Made by a program: the position numbers and the translations under genes
Notes under the pieces: model-generated
The model's input: only the letters and a program-made list of their open reading frames with translations
Databases searched by the model: none
Told to the model about the DNA's origin: nothing
Shown: in pieces, positions 7,048 through 14,422 of the stretch
Position numbering within the stretch: the first letter of the stretch is position 1
How the letters are laid out: the number at the start of each line of letters is the position of its first letter
Source of the DNA: JANQRV01 sp964533785
GTDB taxonomy: Bacteria; Bacteroidota; Bacteroidia; Chitinophagales; Saprospiraceae
Assembly: GCA_964533785.1 (NCBI GenBank)
Contig: CAZHNG010000119.1
Span: 1-17,675 of the forward strand
DNA: 17,675 nucleotides
Direction: 5' to 3'

Positions 7048-8133
7048 TTATTCTTGATAAATGGAAATATCCGGATGAAAAGCCGCCCAGGCAAACCAAT
7101 AGCCGATGTAAGACGTAACGTTTTGTAGTTTTTGTCCCGTTTGCGGACCACTGACGGCCTCGCCAAAAATATTCCATCGATTACCGAACTGATCCTGGGC
7201 AATAGCCGTGTCACTCAGGTCTTCCGTTGGACTCAATTCAAGCAGGTCACCATTAAATGATCTTTGAAAGGCAACGATGAAGTTCCTGGTTTGATTACCA
7301 ACGACCACTATAGGCGTGCCTCCTACTGCATCGTTAATAATGGAAGTAGTGTCGCCCTGAAAAAGATCGATGGGGTAAGCTCGGGCTTGTTCATTGATAG
7401 CTACGCCTAGCACCCGCGTCTTTAAATGAAGTCTTCGATCTTCATTAGTTAAGGGAAAGTTCGTGATATCAGTTGATTTATAATTCCCGTAAGGATAAAC
7501 CCCGTAAGACCTTTGAAAGCCGGTTTCAGTTGTCAACACCTTTGAATCGGGATACAAACTTTTCCAGGTTTCCCAGGTCGTTTCCACCAATTGCTCCACC
7601 TGAATGGCGATGCCAATTCTTTCGCCGTTCACACAATCAAGGCGCATTTGTGACCAATTGCTATCCGTTTCCCGGTCGTAGGGGAGAAGGTTGGAATTGT
7701 GGAGCAGGCCCGATACTCCAAAAGTAGTCGTTTTCCCTTCTACATTCCGGTTCCACCCGATCGCTGTCCCCGTCAATGGGCAGTAGGTTACCGCTAGCTT
7801 CAAACCATTGACATCATCATTAACGATCTCGTGCCAATCCAAAATGGGATGCGGATAGGCCCTTACTTCATTACCCACTTTGACGCCAATAACCAAATCA
7901 TCAGTATTCAAATAACTAATTTCAGAAACGTTCGCAAACTGTGGACTATCGATGGAGGGAATACCGTCCTTTCCGGGGCCACCGGATAAAACGGAGCTTA
8001 GTGGAATTAACCATTCCTGACTATTATTCCCCGAACTATTTTGTGCTGCCGGTAGCTCATCCCCATTCGAACATGCCGTCATTACCAAAAGAGATAGGGT
8101 TGTAATCCAAATAAACCGAAGTTGCTTTACCAT
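7048..8133 (-). CDS. DUF3179 domain lipoprotein
   Basis: 361 aa. The N-terminus has a hydrophobic stretch ending LLVMTAC, a lipobox with Cys21, so the protein should be lipid-anchored in the envelope. The body matches DUF3179 (PF11376): an early GIPSID and FANV segment, then GVKVGNEVRAYPHPILDWHE around residues 83-102, the hallmark TYCPLTGTAIGW (Cys118) and FGVSGLLHNSNLLPYDRETD (138-157). The family has no established biochemical role; its conserved Cys-Pro-Leu motif and strict WHE suggest a catalytic or metal or redox site, but that is inference. Length is normal. ATG at 8133 has no clear ribosome binding site. It appears to be a single-gene unit, with hairpins on both sides (7002-7040 and 8283-8335). 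Confidence 0.9.
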   Translation of the reverse strand: MVKQLRFIWITTLSLLVMTACSNGDELPAAQNSSGNNSQEWLIPLSSVLSGGPGKDGIPSIDSPQFANVSEISYLNTDDLVIGVKVGNEVRAYPHPILDWHEIVNDDVNGLKLAVTYCPLTGTAIGWNRNVEGKTTTFGVSGLLHNSNLLPYDRETDSNWSQMRLDCVNGERIGIAIQVEQLVETTWETWKSLYPDSKVLTTETGFQRSYGVYPYGNYKSTDITNFPLTNEDRRLHLKTRVLGVAINEQARAYPIDLFQGDTTSIINDAVGGTPIVVVGNQTRNFIVAFQRSFNGDLLELSPTEDLSDTAIAQDQFGNRWNIFGEAVSGPQTGQKLQNVTSYIGYWFAWAAFHPDISIYQE

Positions 8134-8282
8134 TTGAAATCTTGTTGTGATTCAATGAAATCATTTAACCGCTTAAAAATATAAAATGGGAAAATAAACT
8201 TCTACTTCGATGCTTGTACTCGTCCGAGAAAAGACACCAAAGATTTCAGGAAAAGGTAAAAATGATATTGACGGACAGTTGG

Positions 8283-8335
8283 ATCAAAGCAAAGCAGCGA
8301 CGTTGCTCGGAGCAACGTCGCTGCTTTGCTTTGAT
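8283..8335. terminator. Long perfect intergenic hairpin
   Basis: Arms of 26 bases at 8283-8308 and 8310-8335 are exactly complementary, with a single base between them; in practice a stem of about 24 bp with a 4-5 base loop. It starts 16 bases beyond the stop of the DUF4837 gene at 8352, so transcription termination is the simplest role. However, no T-tract follows on either strand, so it is not a textbook intrinsic terminator. Alternatives are a mobile palindromic repeat or an mRNA-stabilising 3' end. Confidence 0.55.
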
Positions 8336-8351
8336 AATCTAGCGTCTCAAT

Positions 8352-9437
8352 TTAAAAAGAAACCGTATTCAGAATAAACTCCAGGTGCTGCATGTAATTG
8401 CGCTTATCCTTGCTGGGAGCATAGACGAAACCATCTAAAAAAACAAGTCGACCTGTTTCCGGGTCGTGCAAAAGGTAACTAATGTAAGGCCCGCCCATGT
8501 AATCATTGACGATCTCCCATATTCCTCTCGATTCAATCGTATAGTAACCATTTACCTTCTTGACATTAGAAACGATGGGCAGATCCTGATCATTAACTTG
8601 CATGTAGGTATCCTCAATTTCCGTAGAAACGAATTTACGGCCGATAGTATCCCGTATAGCTTTAGAATACTCTTTACTCAACTGTGCTTCATTAGAGTAA
8701 TCGATTTTCTTAATAAAAATATTACTGCTGATGTCATCCGTTTCCTTACGTAACCACATGGTGCTGTCCTCAGCGATAGCCATAAAATAGTCATTGGGGA
8801 TTTTCATATTGACGCCAAGCGTTTCCTGAATTTCTTGTTGAAGTTCAACATTTTCACCTGCCTGAAAAACGGTAGATTTAATTTTATCTTCTTCAGAAGC
8901 TTGGATCTTTTGATTGATCAAAGGAAAGTTACGACGAATCCCAGTGATCAAATCATCATCACTGTAGGCAAATTGATAGATGACTTGTTGTCCTCTCGCC
9001 CATTTGTCCTTCCCAACGGTAGTGCTATACTTGATATCTTCTTTCGCTCTACGGGCTTTTTCAGAACCGATATCCTTCAAAATAAGCTTTGAAGTTGGGG
9101 AATCTTTTTCATTGAGATTTCCCACAATGAAATAATGTCGCAATTCCCTTCGGGAAATTTCGGCAAATATCTGCTTAGGCGTGAAAAACAACAGGTCATA
9201 AATGGGTTCCGGTTGTGGTAGCATTAGATACGGAGCTTCAAAGTAGTAGCGTAGGGAATCGCCGACCGGGCCTTCCCAAATTCTTTCGTCCGCTACGATT
9301 ACAATCTGATTAAGTTTTCCAAAAGCCGTAGGGACGGGTTGCAGGCTACGCTGTGCTTCTGGTGTACACCCTAGAACCAGTGAAATCAATATGATTATAG
9401 TGAAAAAAGGGATGCAATTTTTCATTCGTTCACGCAT
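8352..9437 (-). CDS. DUF4837 family lipoprotein
   Basis: 361 aa. A hydrophobic N-terminus ends LISLVLGC, a lipobox with Cys24 (Cys20 if the second Met is used), so it should be an envelope lipoprotein. The rest fits DUF4837, a Bacteroidota-specific family of unknown function with length near 330-360 aa: an opening GKLNQIVIVADERIWEGPVG (residues 40-59), then RYYFEAPYLMLPQPEPIYDL, and a C-terminal segment reading ESRGIWEIVNDYMGGPYISY and LVFLDGFVYAPSKDKRNYM. The start is ambiguous: ATG at 9437 and ATG at 9425 (MKNCIPFF) are in frame and neither has a Shine-Dalgarno sequence; the shorter form gives a more ordinary signal peptide. It lies downstream of the MoxR gene after a 266-base gap. Confidence 0.88.
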   Translation of the reverse strand: MRERMKNCIPFFTIIILISLVLGCTPEAQRSLQPVPTAFGKLNQIVIVADERIWEGPVGDSLRYYFEAPYLMLPQPEPIYDLLFFTPKQIFAEISRRELRHYFIVGNLNEKDSPTSKLILKDIGSEKARRAKEDIKYSTTVGKDKWARGQQVIYQFAYSDDDLITGIRRNFPLINQKIQASEEDKIKSTVFQAGENVELQQEIQETLGVNMKIPNDYFMAIAEDSTMWLRKETDDISSNIFIKKIDYSNEAQLSKEYSKAIRDTIGRKFVSTEIEDTYMQVNDQDLPIVSNVKKVNGYYTIESRGIWEIVNDYMGGPYISYLLHDPETGRLVFLDGFVYAPSKDKRNYMQHLEFILNTVSF

Positions 9438-9466
9438 TATTAATGGATAGAGTTCTTGAAATAAAA

Positions 9467-9676
9467 TTACGATATAGTCGATTCATTATTAATCTCAATC
9501 CCTAACAGGATGATCCCGCCATTTGTTTTGGTGTAAAAATAATGAAGGCGAAGACCAAATGCCAGGTCAAATAAGATGAATGCCGCAATTTCACCGATGA
9601 ATTTACGTTTACCAACTCAATTAAGAGACCTTAACCAAAACGACTGATGTTGGAGGGAGTCCACCCAAAATTTCAT
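9467..9676 (-). pseudogene. Possible broken small ORF between MoxR and DUF4837 genes
   Basis: From an ATG at 9676 the frame reads MKFWVDSLQHQSFWLRSLN, then TGA, and continues in the same frame for 49 codons (GKRKFIGEIAAFILFDLAFG and onward) to TAA at 9467-9469. The second part has a protein-like hydrophobic stretch. I do not recognise it. It may be a decayed gene or a chance open frame in a 266-base intergenic region; no other feature is visible in that gap. Confidence 0.15.
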
Positions 9677-9703
9677 AAAACGAATTACGTATATTGCTTA
9701 GAG

Positions 9704-10675
9704 TTATAACAACTGCTCAATGATCTTTTCTTCCGTAATACCTTCGGCTTCAGCTTTGTAATTGCGCACTATGCGGTGGCGCAACACATATTTAGCAATA
9801 GCTTGTACATCTTCGATATCCGGAGAATATTTTCCATTGATAGCTGCGTGGCATTTAGCTCCCAGTACCAGATATTGTGAAGCCCTGGGCCCAGCACCCC
9901 AGGCAATGAATTCATTGACTTCCGGCGTTGCTCTTTCAGTACCGGGCCGGGTTTTGGTAGCCAGGGAAACGGCATATTCGAGAACATTATCGGAAATAGG
10001 TATTTTCCTGATTAATTGCTGATAATACAATATCTCGCTAGCGGTAAGCACGTGCTTCAACTCGTAATTCTTAAGAGCAGTAGTGGTTTTCACCACTTCA
10101 ATTTCTTCATCATAAGACGGATAGTCCAGTGGTATGTTAAACATAAAGCGGTCGAGCTGGGCTTCGGGAAGTGGATAAGTACCTTCTTGTTCGATAGGGT
10201 TCTGGGTGGCCAGTACAAAAAACGGCATGGATAGTCTGTGTGCTACCCCTGATACTGTAACCGATCTTTCCTGCATAGCCTCCAGCAATGCCGCTTGTGT
10301 TTTTGGAGGCGTACGGTTAATCTCATCCGCCAAAACGATATTTGCAAACAACGGCCCCCGGTTGAATTTAAAATGACGGTCTTCATCCAGGATTTCCGAT
10401 CCGGTAATGTCTGAAGGCATTAAATCCGGAGTAAATTGGATCCTCTTGAAATCCAGGTCTAATACTTCGGCAATAGTGCTGACTAACAGCGTTTTGGCCA
10501 ATCCCGGCACTCCTACCAACAAACTATGACCATTGCTGAAGAGCGATAAGATCACTGCTCTTACCACTTCTTGCTGACCAACAATAACCTTCTTTACCTC
10601 ATCCGTTAAATTTTTGTAGGATTCGGCCATGGCATCCACTGCCTCTACATCAGAGCTAAATTTATCTTGTAACAT
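9704..10675 (-). CDS. MoxR-family AAA+ ATPase
   Basis: 323 aa, typical for MoxR proteins, which are chaperone-like ATPases thought to activate or assemble partner proteins, often with VWA-domain proteins. Walker A is GVPGLAKT (residues 55-62, Lys61), Walker B is IVLADE (113-118), sensor 1 is ATQNP (Asn159), and EAQLDRF carries a likely arginine finger (Arg176). The C-terminal lid (about 215-323) includes TRPGTERATPEV and WGAGPRASQYL, both MoxR hallmarks. No signal peptide; cytoplasmic. Usual partners (a DUF58 protein and VWA/Bat proteins) are absent in this window: downstream is the DUF4837 lipoprotein, upstream an unrelated secreted protein with its own terminator. So it is either a solo gene or partnered elsewhere. 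ATG at 10675 has no clear ribosome binding site. Confidence 0.95.
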   Translation of the reverse strand: MLQDKFSSDVEAVDAMAESYKNLTDEVKKVIVGQQEVVRAVILSLFSNGHSLLVGVPGLAKTLLVSTIAEVLDLDFKRIQFTPDLMPSDITGSEILDEDRHFKFNRGPLFANIVLADEINRTPPKTQAALLEAMQERSVTVSGVAHRLSMPFFVLATQNPIEQEGTYPLPEAQLDRFMFNIPLDYPSYDEEIEVVKTTTALKNYELKHVLTASEILYYQQLIRKIPISDNVLEYAVSLATKTRPGTERATPEVNEFIAWGAGPRASQYLVLGAKCHAAINGKYSPDIEDVQAIAKYVLRHRIVRNYKAEAEGITEEKIIEQLL

Positions 10676-10724
10676 ACGGTGATTTAATAATTTTCAAAGT
10701 ATCTAATAAAATCTCAAAACGCAT

Positions 10725-10732
10725 CAAATATA
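10725..10732 (-). promoter_or_regulatory. Candidate -7 box for the MoxR gene
   Basis: On the minus strand this reads TATATTTG, matching the Bacteroidota -7 consensus TAnnTTTG, 49 bases before the ATG at 10675. A -33 TTTG occurs only at 10760-10763, 27 bases away, which is wider than the usual 17-23, so the match is partial. Confidence 0.3.
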
Positions 10733-10805
10733 GATTTTGTTTCTCGCTTTTGGTAATTACAAAGGTTTAAGTATCCTTTCAGTAGAGTATTTTGTGTATG
10801 CCAAT

Positions 10806-10966
10806 AGACTTGTTCGGTGGGTCATGAACGAGCGAAAGCGAGGCAAATTTTATGCTGAACGAGGCAAAAAACGTAGGTGATGCCAAAGCATCAGCGAGGC
10901 TTTTTAACAAAGTGCAGTATAAAATTTGCCGCTTGTAGCCGTTTGATGATCCCGCCGAACAAGTCT
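10806..10966. repeat. 161-bp imperfect palindromic element (MITE/REP-like)
   Basis: The ends are inverted copies of 15 bases with one mismatch (AGACTTGTTCGGTGG at 10806-10820, CCGCCGAACAAGTCT at 10952-10966). Inside, GCAAATTTTAT (10843-10853) faces ATAAAATTTGC (10919-10929), and the centre is a perfect GATGC-CAAA-GCATC hairpin (10879-10892). The whole element can fold into one long interrupted hairpin. It has no coding capacity. It lies between the MoxR gene's upstream region and the terminator at 10968-11005. I recall closely similar elements in Saprospiria intergenic regions, but no second copy exists in this window. Confidence 0.6.
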
Positions 10967-10967
10967 A

Positions 10968-11005
10968 ATAAAAAAACCGCCAACCTAACCAATTAGGCTG
11001 ACGGT
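10968..11005 (-). terminator. Intrinsic terminator of the choice-of-anchor I gene
   Basis: On the minus strand a 13-bp stem (arms 10993-11005 and 10976-10988, two G-U pairs in RNA) with a 4-base loop is followed by a run of seven T residues and further A/T bases. It lies 31 bases beyond the stop of the gene at 11036-14212. This is a textbook intrinsic terminator. Confidence 0.88.
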
Positions 11006-11035
11006 TTTTAGTAAGAAAAAAATTACTTCTCCACT

Positions 11036-14000
11036 CTAATTCTTTACTAACTTAAGCGTCTGATCAAATTCCACTGACTTCACTTTCACGAAGTACATGC
11101 CTTTAGGCCAGTCATTAGCCATCTGGCTGATCCTGTGTTGACCAGCCGCCAATTCAGCGTAATCCCTGATCATCACTGCACGACCATTTTGGTCAAACAC
11201 GCTTACGGTAACAGCATTTGGCGTGTTCAATTGGAAGCTAACGTTGAATTCTTCCTGTACAGGATTGGGAAATACGATGGGTTCTGTTTGTAACGTAGTA
11301 GCTACCGCCGTATTCAGAATATCAGCTTTGAAGTTATCAACCGGATCGCCGACTGAGAAGAAAGATATAGTTCCGCTTACTTCTGCCGAAGAAACCAATA
11401 AAGTTTGCCCGGTAGGGCTGTCCTCAGGAGCAATAACAATTACGTCTTCAGGCCCAAGGTCCCCGGTGATGTCTTCTTCTGCGGTCAAATCGAAATTCCT
11501 GTTGAAGAAATAAGTGACATAGGAAGGATTTGCAGGATCTGAAATATTGTAAACCATAAAACCACCTACGCGCTCTAAACCAATAATAGCGTACAATTCA
11601 CCATTGATTTCACTAACCGTAATTGACTCAGGCTCAGGTCCTTTGTCATCACTTCGATTGTCAAAAGAATCATTGTCGTCATTGGTGCTGTTGAAAAATT
11701 CCGGAATTATCGCTGCCGTAATCCTTTCAAAATCATCTCCACTATCAAATACCAGGTTGCCATTCGCATCCCAAATAGAAAATGATCTCGCACCATAAGA
11801 ATAAACTTGATCAACATCACCATCACCGTCCAAATCACCGTTCGCAGTAGTAGAGTTCAAGCGACCCAGGTTTTCATCTAACTGAAGGGTTGCCGCATCA
11901 GGATAAGCTGTTTCATCAAGCACTAAATCGTTCACACGCTCTTCTTCGGAATAGCCATCGTAATCTCTGGCGTCCCCTTCATTAGCAGTTGCGAAATAAT
12001 TTTGCCCATCAACAGAAAATGCAGTGATCGCATCGGGCTGATACATCCCTAAGGTAGGTTGCGGCATAATGTTGATCGCATCGTCGCGGTTACTGGCATC
12101 AAAACCATGGTTCTGCTGGTATCTTAGAATACCCAAAGAACTGTTATCCGAAACGCCGGCACCGGCAATTCCAAAGTCATTATCGTTCATTACGGCGATA
12201 TCACCATTGGGTAGTACCGCTATACCCTCAGGCTTATCGCTGGGTAAATAACCCTCAGATGGTAAATTCAATATTTTATTTTTGAAAACAGGAACAATTC
12301 CAGCTGCAGCCAAATCGTCGGCCGTCATCATTTCCAAAGTTTTATCATCGGGGCCCTCAGAGGTACTTTTGTTGGTTAAATCTGTACCTAAAATGTTAGT
12401 AGCTACCTTGGTATCGATCTCAAAAATGTATTTTCTGCCAGTGTTTCCATCATCGGGCGTACTTGAATCGCGCTCCAACACCATAAATTTACCATTGCCG
12501 ACGTAGACTGCGTCTCCGATTTTATCCGTTCTGGAAATACCTATTCCGGCTTCCCGGTTTCTTTCTAATAAGTAAACGTACTCTCTTACCGGCGTCCCAT
12601 CTGCCGGATTAATACCCAGGATCCTGATCACATCAGAATTATTTCTGGTGCTGTTATCTGGATTGTATAATGGTGTTTGAATGAAAGCATATACGATGTT
12701 CTCATCCGTATCTAATGCTATCGCTTCAAAACCACGGTTTGCTCTTCTTTTGCTGTAAACGGCAGGTAAAGTTTCCGCGCCGTAAGTACCAACCGGTTGT
12801 GGGGTATCTCCTAACATTGAAGTGCCTTCCGGTACGTATCTTTCGATCAATACACCGTCCTCATCAAAATGATAAATGGCAGGACGGTACTCATCGCACA
12901 TCCAAAAATGACGCGTGTTTTGATCGATTAGAATTCCTTCGAAATCTCCGCCGTATTCATCGTACTCTAAAGCATGGTAGGATACACCATCAATAACAAA
13001 GTCCTCATTTGTATATACCTCATCATCCGTGATAGTAACAGGTACTTCATCAAAACCAGGGATATTTCCTCTTCCCGAGATCGGAGTAACGCCATCTTTT
13101 CTGGTAAGGAACACTGGATTGGCATCAATGAAAATGTTGTTGGTTTCGGTAATTAGGATCAACTTTTCCACCCTTGCCTGGTATTCCGGTAATTTGAAAG
13201 GACGTAGATTCTGGCTGGTTCCCGCTAAGGAACCACTTACAGTGGCATCATTCGGTCCTCTATCGGGAATAACAAAAAACGATAACTGCTCACTATTAGA
13301 AGTGAGCGGGTCGAACCACAATCCGGAAAAACCTCCGAGGTCAACCGCAGGGGCACCGTAAGCAGGCGTACCTAATTCTGGCCACCACGGAATTTCGTTG
13401 AAAAGATATTCTTCCAATTCTACTCCACCGTTCAAATGATCCTTATAACCTAAAGGAAGAATGTCTTCAACGACGGCATCATTAATATTCACAACGGCAA
13501 CAGCGTTGTTCTCTTGTAACGTAACGTATGCAGTACTGTTATCAGGAGTAATAGCGATATATTCCGGTTCCAGGTCCTGGGCGACCGTTGCACCGGGGCC
13601 AAAAATTCTCACTCCTTTGTTAATTAAGCTGGCTTTTTGATCATTGAAAGCCTGAAAATCAGCCTGAAAAACAGTTGCAGCATCTACACCGGCGCTGATA
13701 TCGATAATGGTTACTGAACCTTCCGGATCTATTTCGTAGTTATCGTCCGGTTCCCCTTCGTTGGCTGTCAGAATTTTGGTACCGTCGGGAGTGAAGGTTA
13801 CCATGTCGGGTAATACACCAGTGGGAAATTGATTGATAAAATTACCGTCGGTGTCAAGCAAAACAACGGAACCTGCTTCGGTAGAGACTTCATTCTCGAT
13901 GGCTGCGGCAACTAGTCCGTTACTGACTGCTACGGAGTTCACACCATCGCCGTAAAGCGAAATGTCAATTTGGTTAATCAATACCGGTGCAGTAGGATCC

Positions 14001-14212
14001 GTAATGTCGAGTACATCGATGGTCCCGGCATCTGCATTGGTAAAGAAAATCCGCTGAGAAGCGGGGTCATGAGCAAGGATCTCAGCTGCTCCTTCATCAA
14101 ATATGCCCGTTGCATAAGTTGATAAATACTGAACGTTGAAATCCTGGGCTGTTAAAAGGTTAAAAGACAGGACAAAAGCTAATAGCGTTAGCTTTTGGTA
14201 CAATTTTTTCAT
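11036..14212 (-). CDS. T9SS-exported choice-of-anchor I / phytase-like propeller protein
   Basis: 1058 aa. Residues 1-22 are a signal peptide (LLTAQ cleavage region). Residues 27-260 match the first half of the choice-of-anchor I fold: NEGEPDDNYEIDPEGSVTII (151-170), RIFGPGATVAQDLEPEYIAI (202-221) and LPLGYKDH. Residues 293-690 resemble the 'esterase-like activity of phytase' domain (PF13449): GGFSGLWFDP, FFVIPDRGPND, GFEAIALDTDENIVYAFIQT and KPEGIAVLPNGDIAVMNDND. Residues 725-955 resume choice-of-anchor I (FATANEGDARDYDGYSEEER, YGARSFSIWD, GPEPESITV, YAIIGLERVGG). DLDGDGDVDQ (793-802) looks like a calcium loop. Residues 976-1058 are a T9SS sorting tail (FPNP, then KGMYFVKVKS), so it is secreted or surface-attached. 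Phosphoesterase activity is possible but inferred. ATG at 14212 without Shine-Dalgarno; single-gene unit with terminator at 10968-11005. Confidence 0.92.
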   Translation of the reverse strand: MKKLYQKLTLLAFVLSFNLLTAQDFNVQYLSTYATGIFDEGAAEILAHDPASQRIFFTNADAGTIDVLDITDPTAPVLINQIDISLYGDGVNSVAVSNGLVAAAIENEVSTEAGSVVLLDTDGNFINQFPTGVLPDMVTFTPDGTKILTANEGEPDDNYEIDPEGSVTIIDISAGVDAATVFQADFQAFNDQKASLINKGVRIFGPGATVAQDLEPEYIAITPDNSTAYVTLQENNAVAVVNINDAVVEDILPLGYKDHLNGGVELEEYLFNEIPWWPELGTPAYGAPAVDLGGFSGLWFDPLTSNSEQLSFFVIPDRGPNDATVSGSLAGTSQNLRPFKLPEYQARVEKLILITETNNIFIDANPVFLTRKDGVTPISGRGNIPGFDEVPVTITDDEVYTNEDFVIDGVSYHALEYDEYGGDFEGILIDQNTRHFWMCDEYRPAIYHFDEDGVLIERYVPEGTSMLGDTPQPVGTYGAETLPAVYSKRRANRGFEAIALDTDENIVYAFIQTPLYNPDNSTRNNSDVIRILGINPADGTPVREYVYLLERNREAGIGISRTDKIGDAVYVGNGKFMVLERDSSTPDDGNTGRKYIFEIDTKVATNILGTDLTNKSTSEGPDDKTLEMMTADDLAAAGIVPVFKNKILNLPSEGYLPSDKPEGIAVLPNGDIAVMNDNDFGIAGAGVSDNSSLGILRYQQNHGFDASNRDDAINIMPQPTLGMYQPDAITAFSVDGQNYFATANEGDARDYDGYSEEERVNDLVLDETAYPDAATLQLDENLGRLNSTTANGDLDGDGDVDQVYSYGARSFSIWDANGNLVFDSGDDFERITAAIIPEFFNSTNDDNDSFDNRSDDKGPEPESITVSEINGELYAIIGLERVGGFMVYNISDPANPSYVTYFFNRNFDLTAEEDITGDLGPEDVIVIAPEDSPTGQTLLVSSAEVSGTISFFSVGDPVDNFKADILNTAVATTLQTEPIVFPNPVQEEFNVSFQLNTPNAVTVSVFDQNGRAVMIRDYAELAAGQHRISQMANDWPKGMYFVKVKSVEFDQTLKLVKN

Positions 14213-14379
14213 GGAGTAGTTTTTATATAGTTATGAAATGAAGAGGGAAATTAGTTAAACCCAAAGCGTTATAGGAATTTAACATATTAACTTTAGGTTA
14301 AATATAAACATACTTGTTATTTGTAGATGGTTTGAGGTAAGGAAGTAATACTTAAAAGGAATGCTTATATGTTAAAATA

Positions 14380-14406
14380 ATTGACAAACAAGCCGGATTA
14401 TCCGGC
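14380..14406 (-). terminator. Candidate terminator after the GH113-like gene
   Basis: A perfect GCCGGA-TTA-TCCGGC palindrome (14392-14406) lies 16 bases past the stop at 14423 and, on the minus strand, runs into TTGTTTGTCAATT. Stem is only 6 bp with a 3-base loop, but it is GC-rich and the tail is T-rich, so termination of the hydrolase/GH113 operon is likely. Confidence 0.55.
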
Positions 14407-14422
14407 ATATTGTGCCTACCGG

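Noticed and set aside
11223..13361. Plus-strand open frames opposite the choice-of-anchor I gene
   Set aside because: Shadows of a long gene with well-recognised domains on the minus strand.
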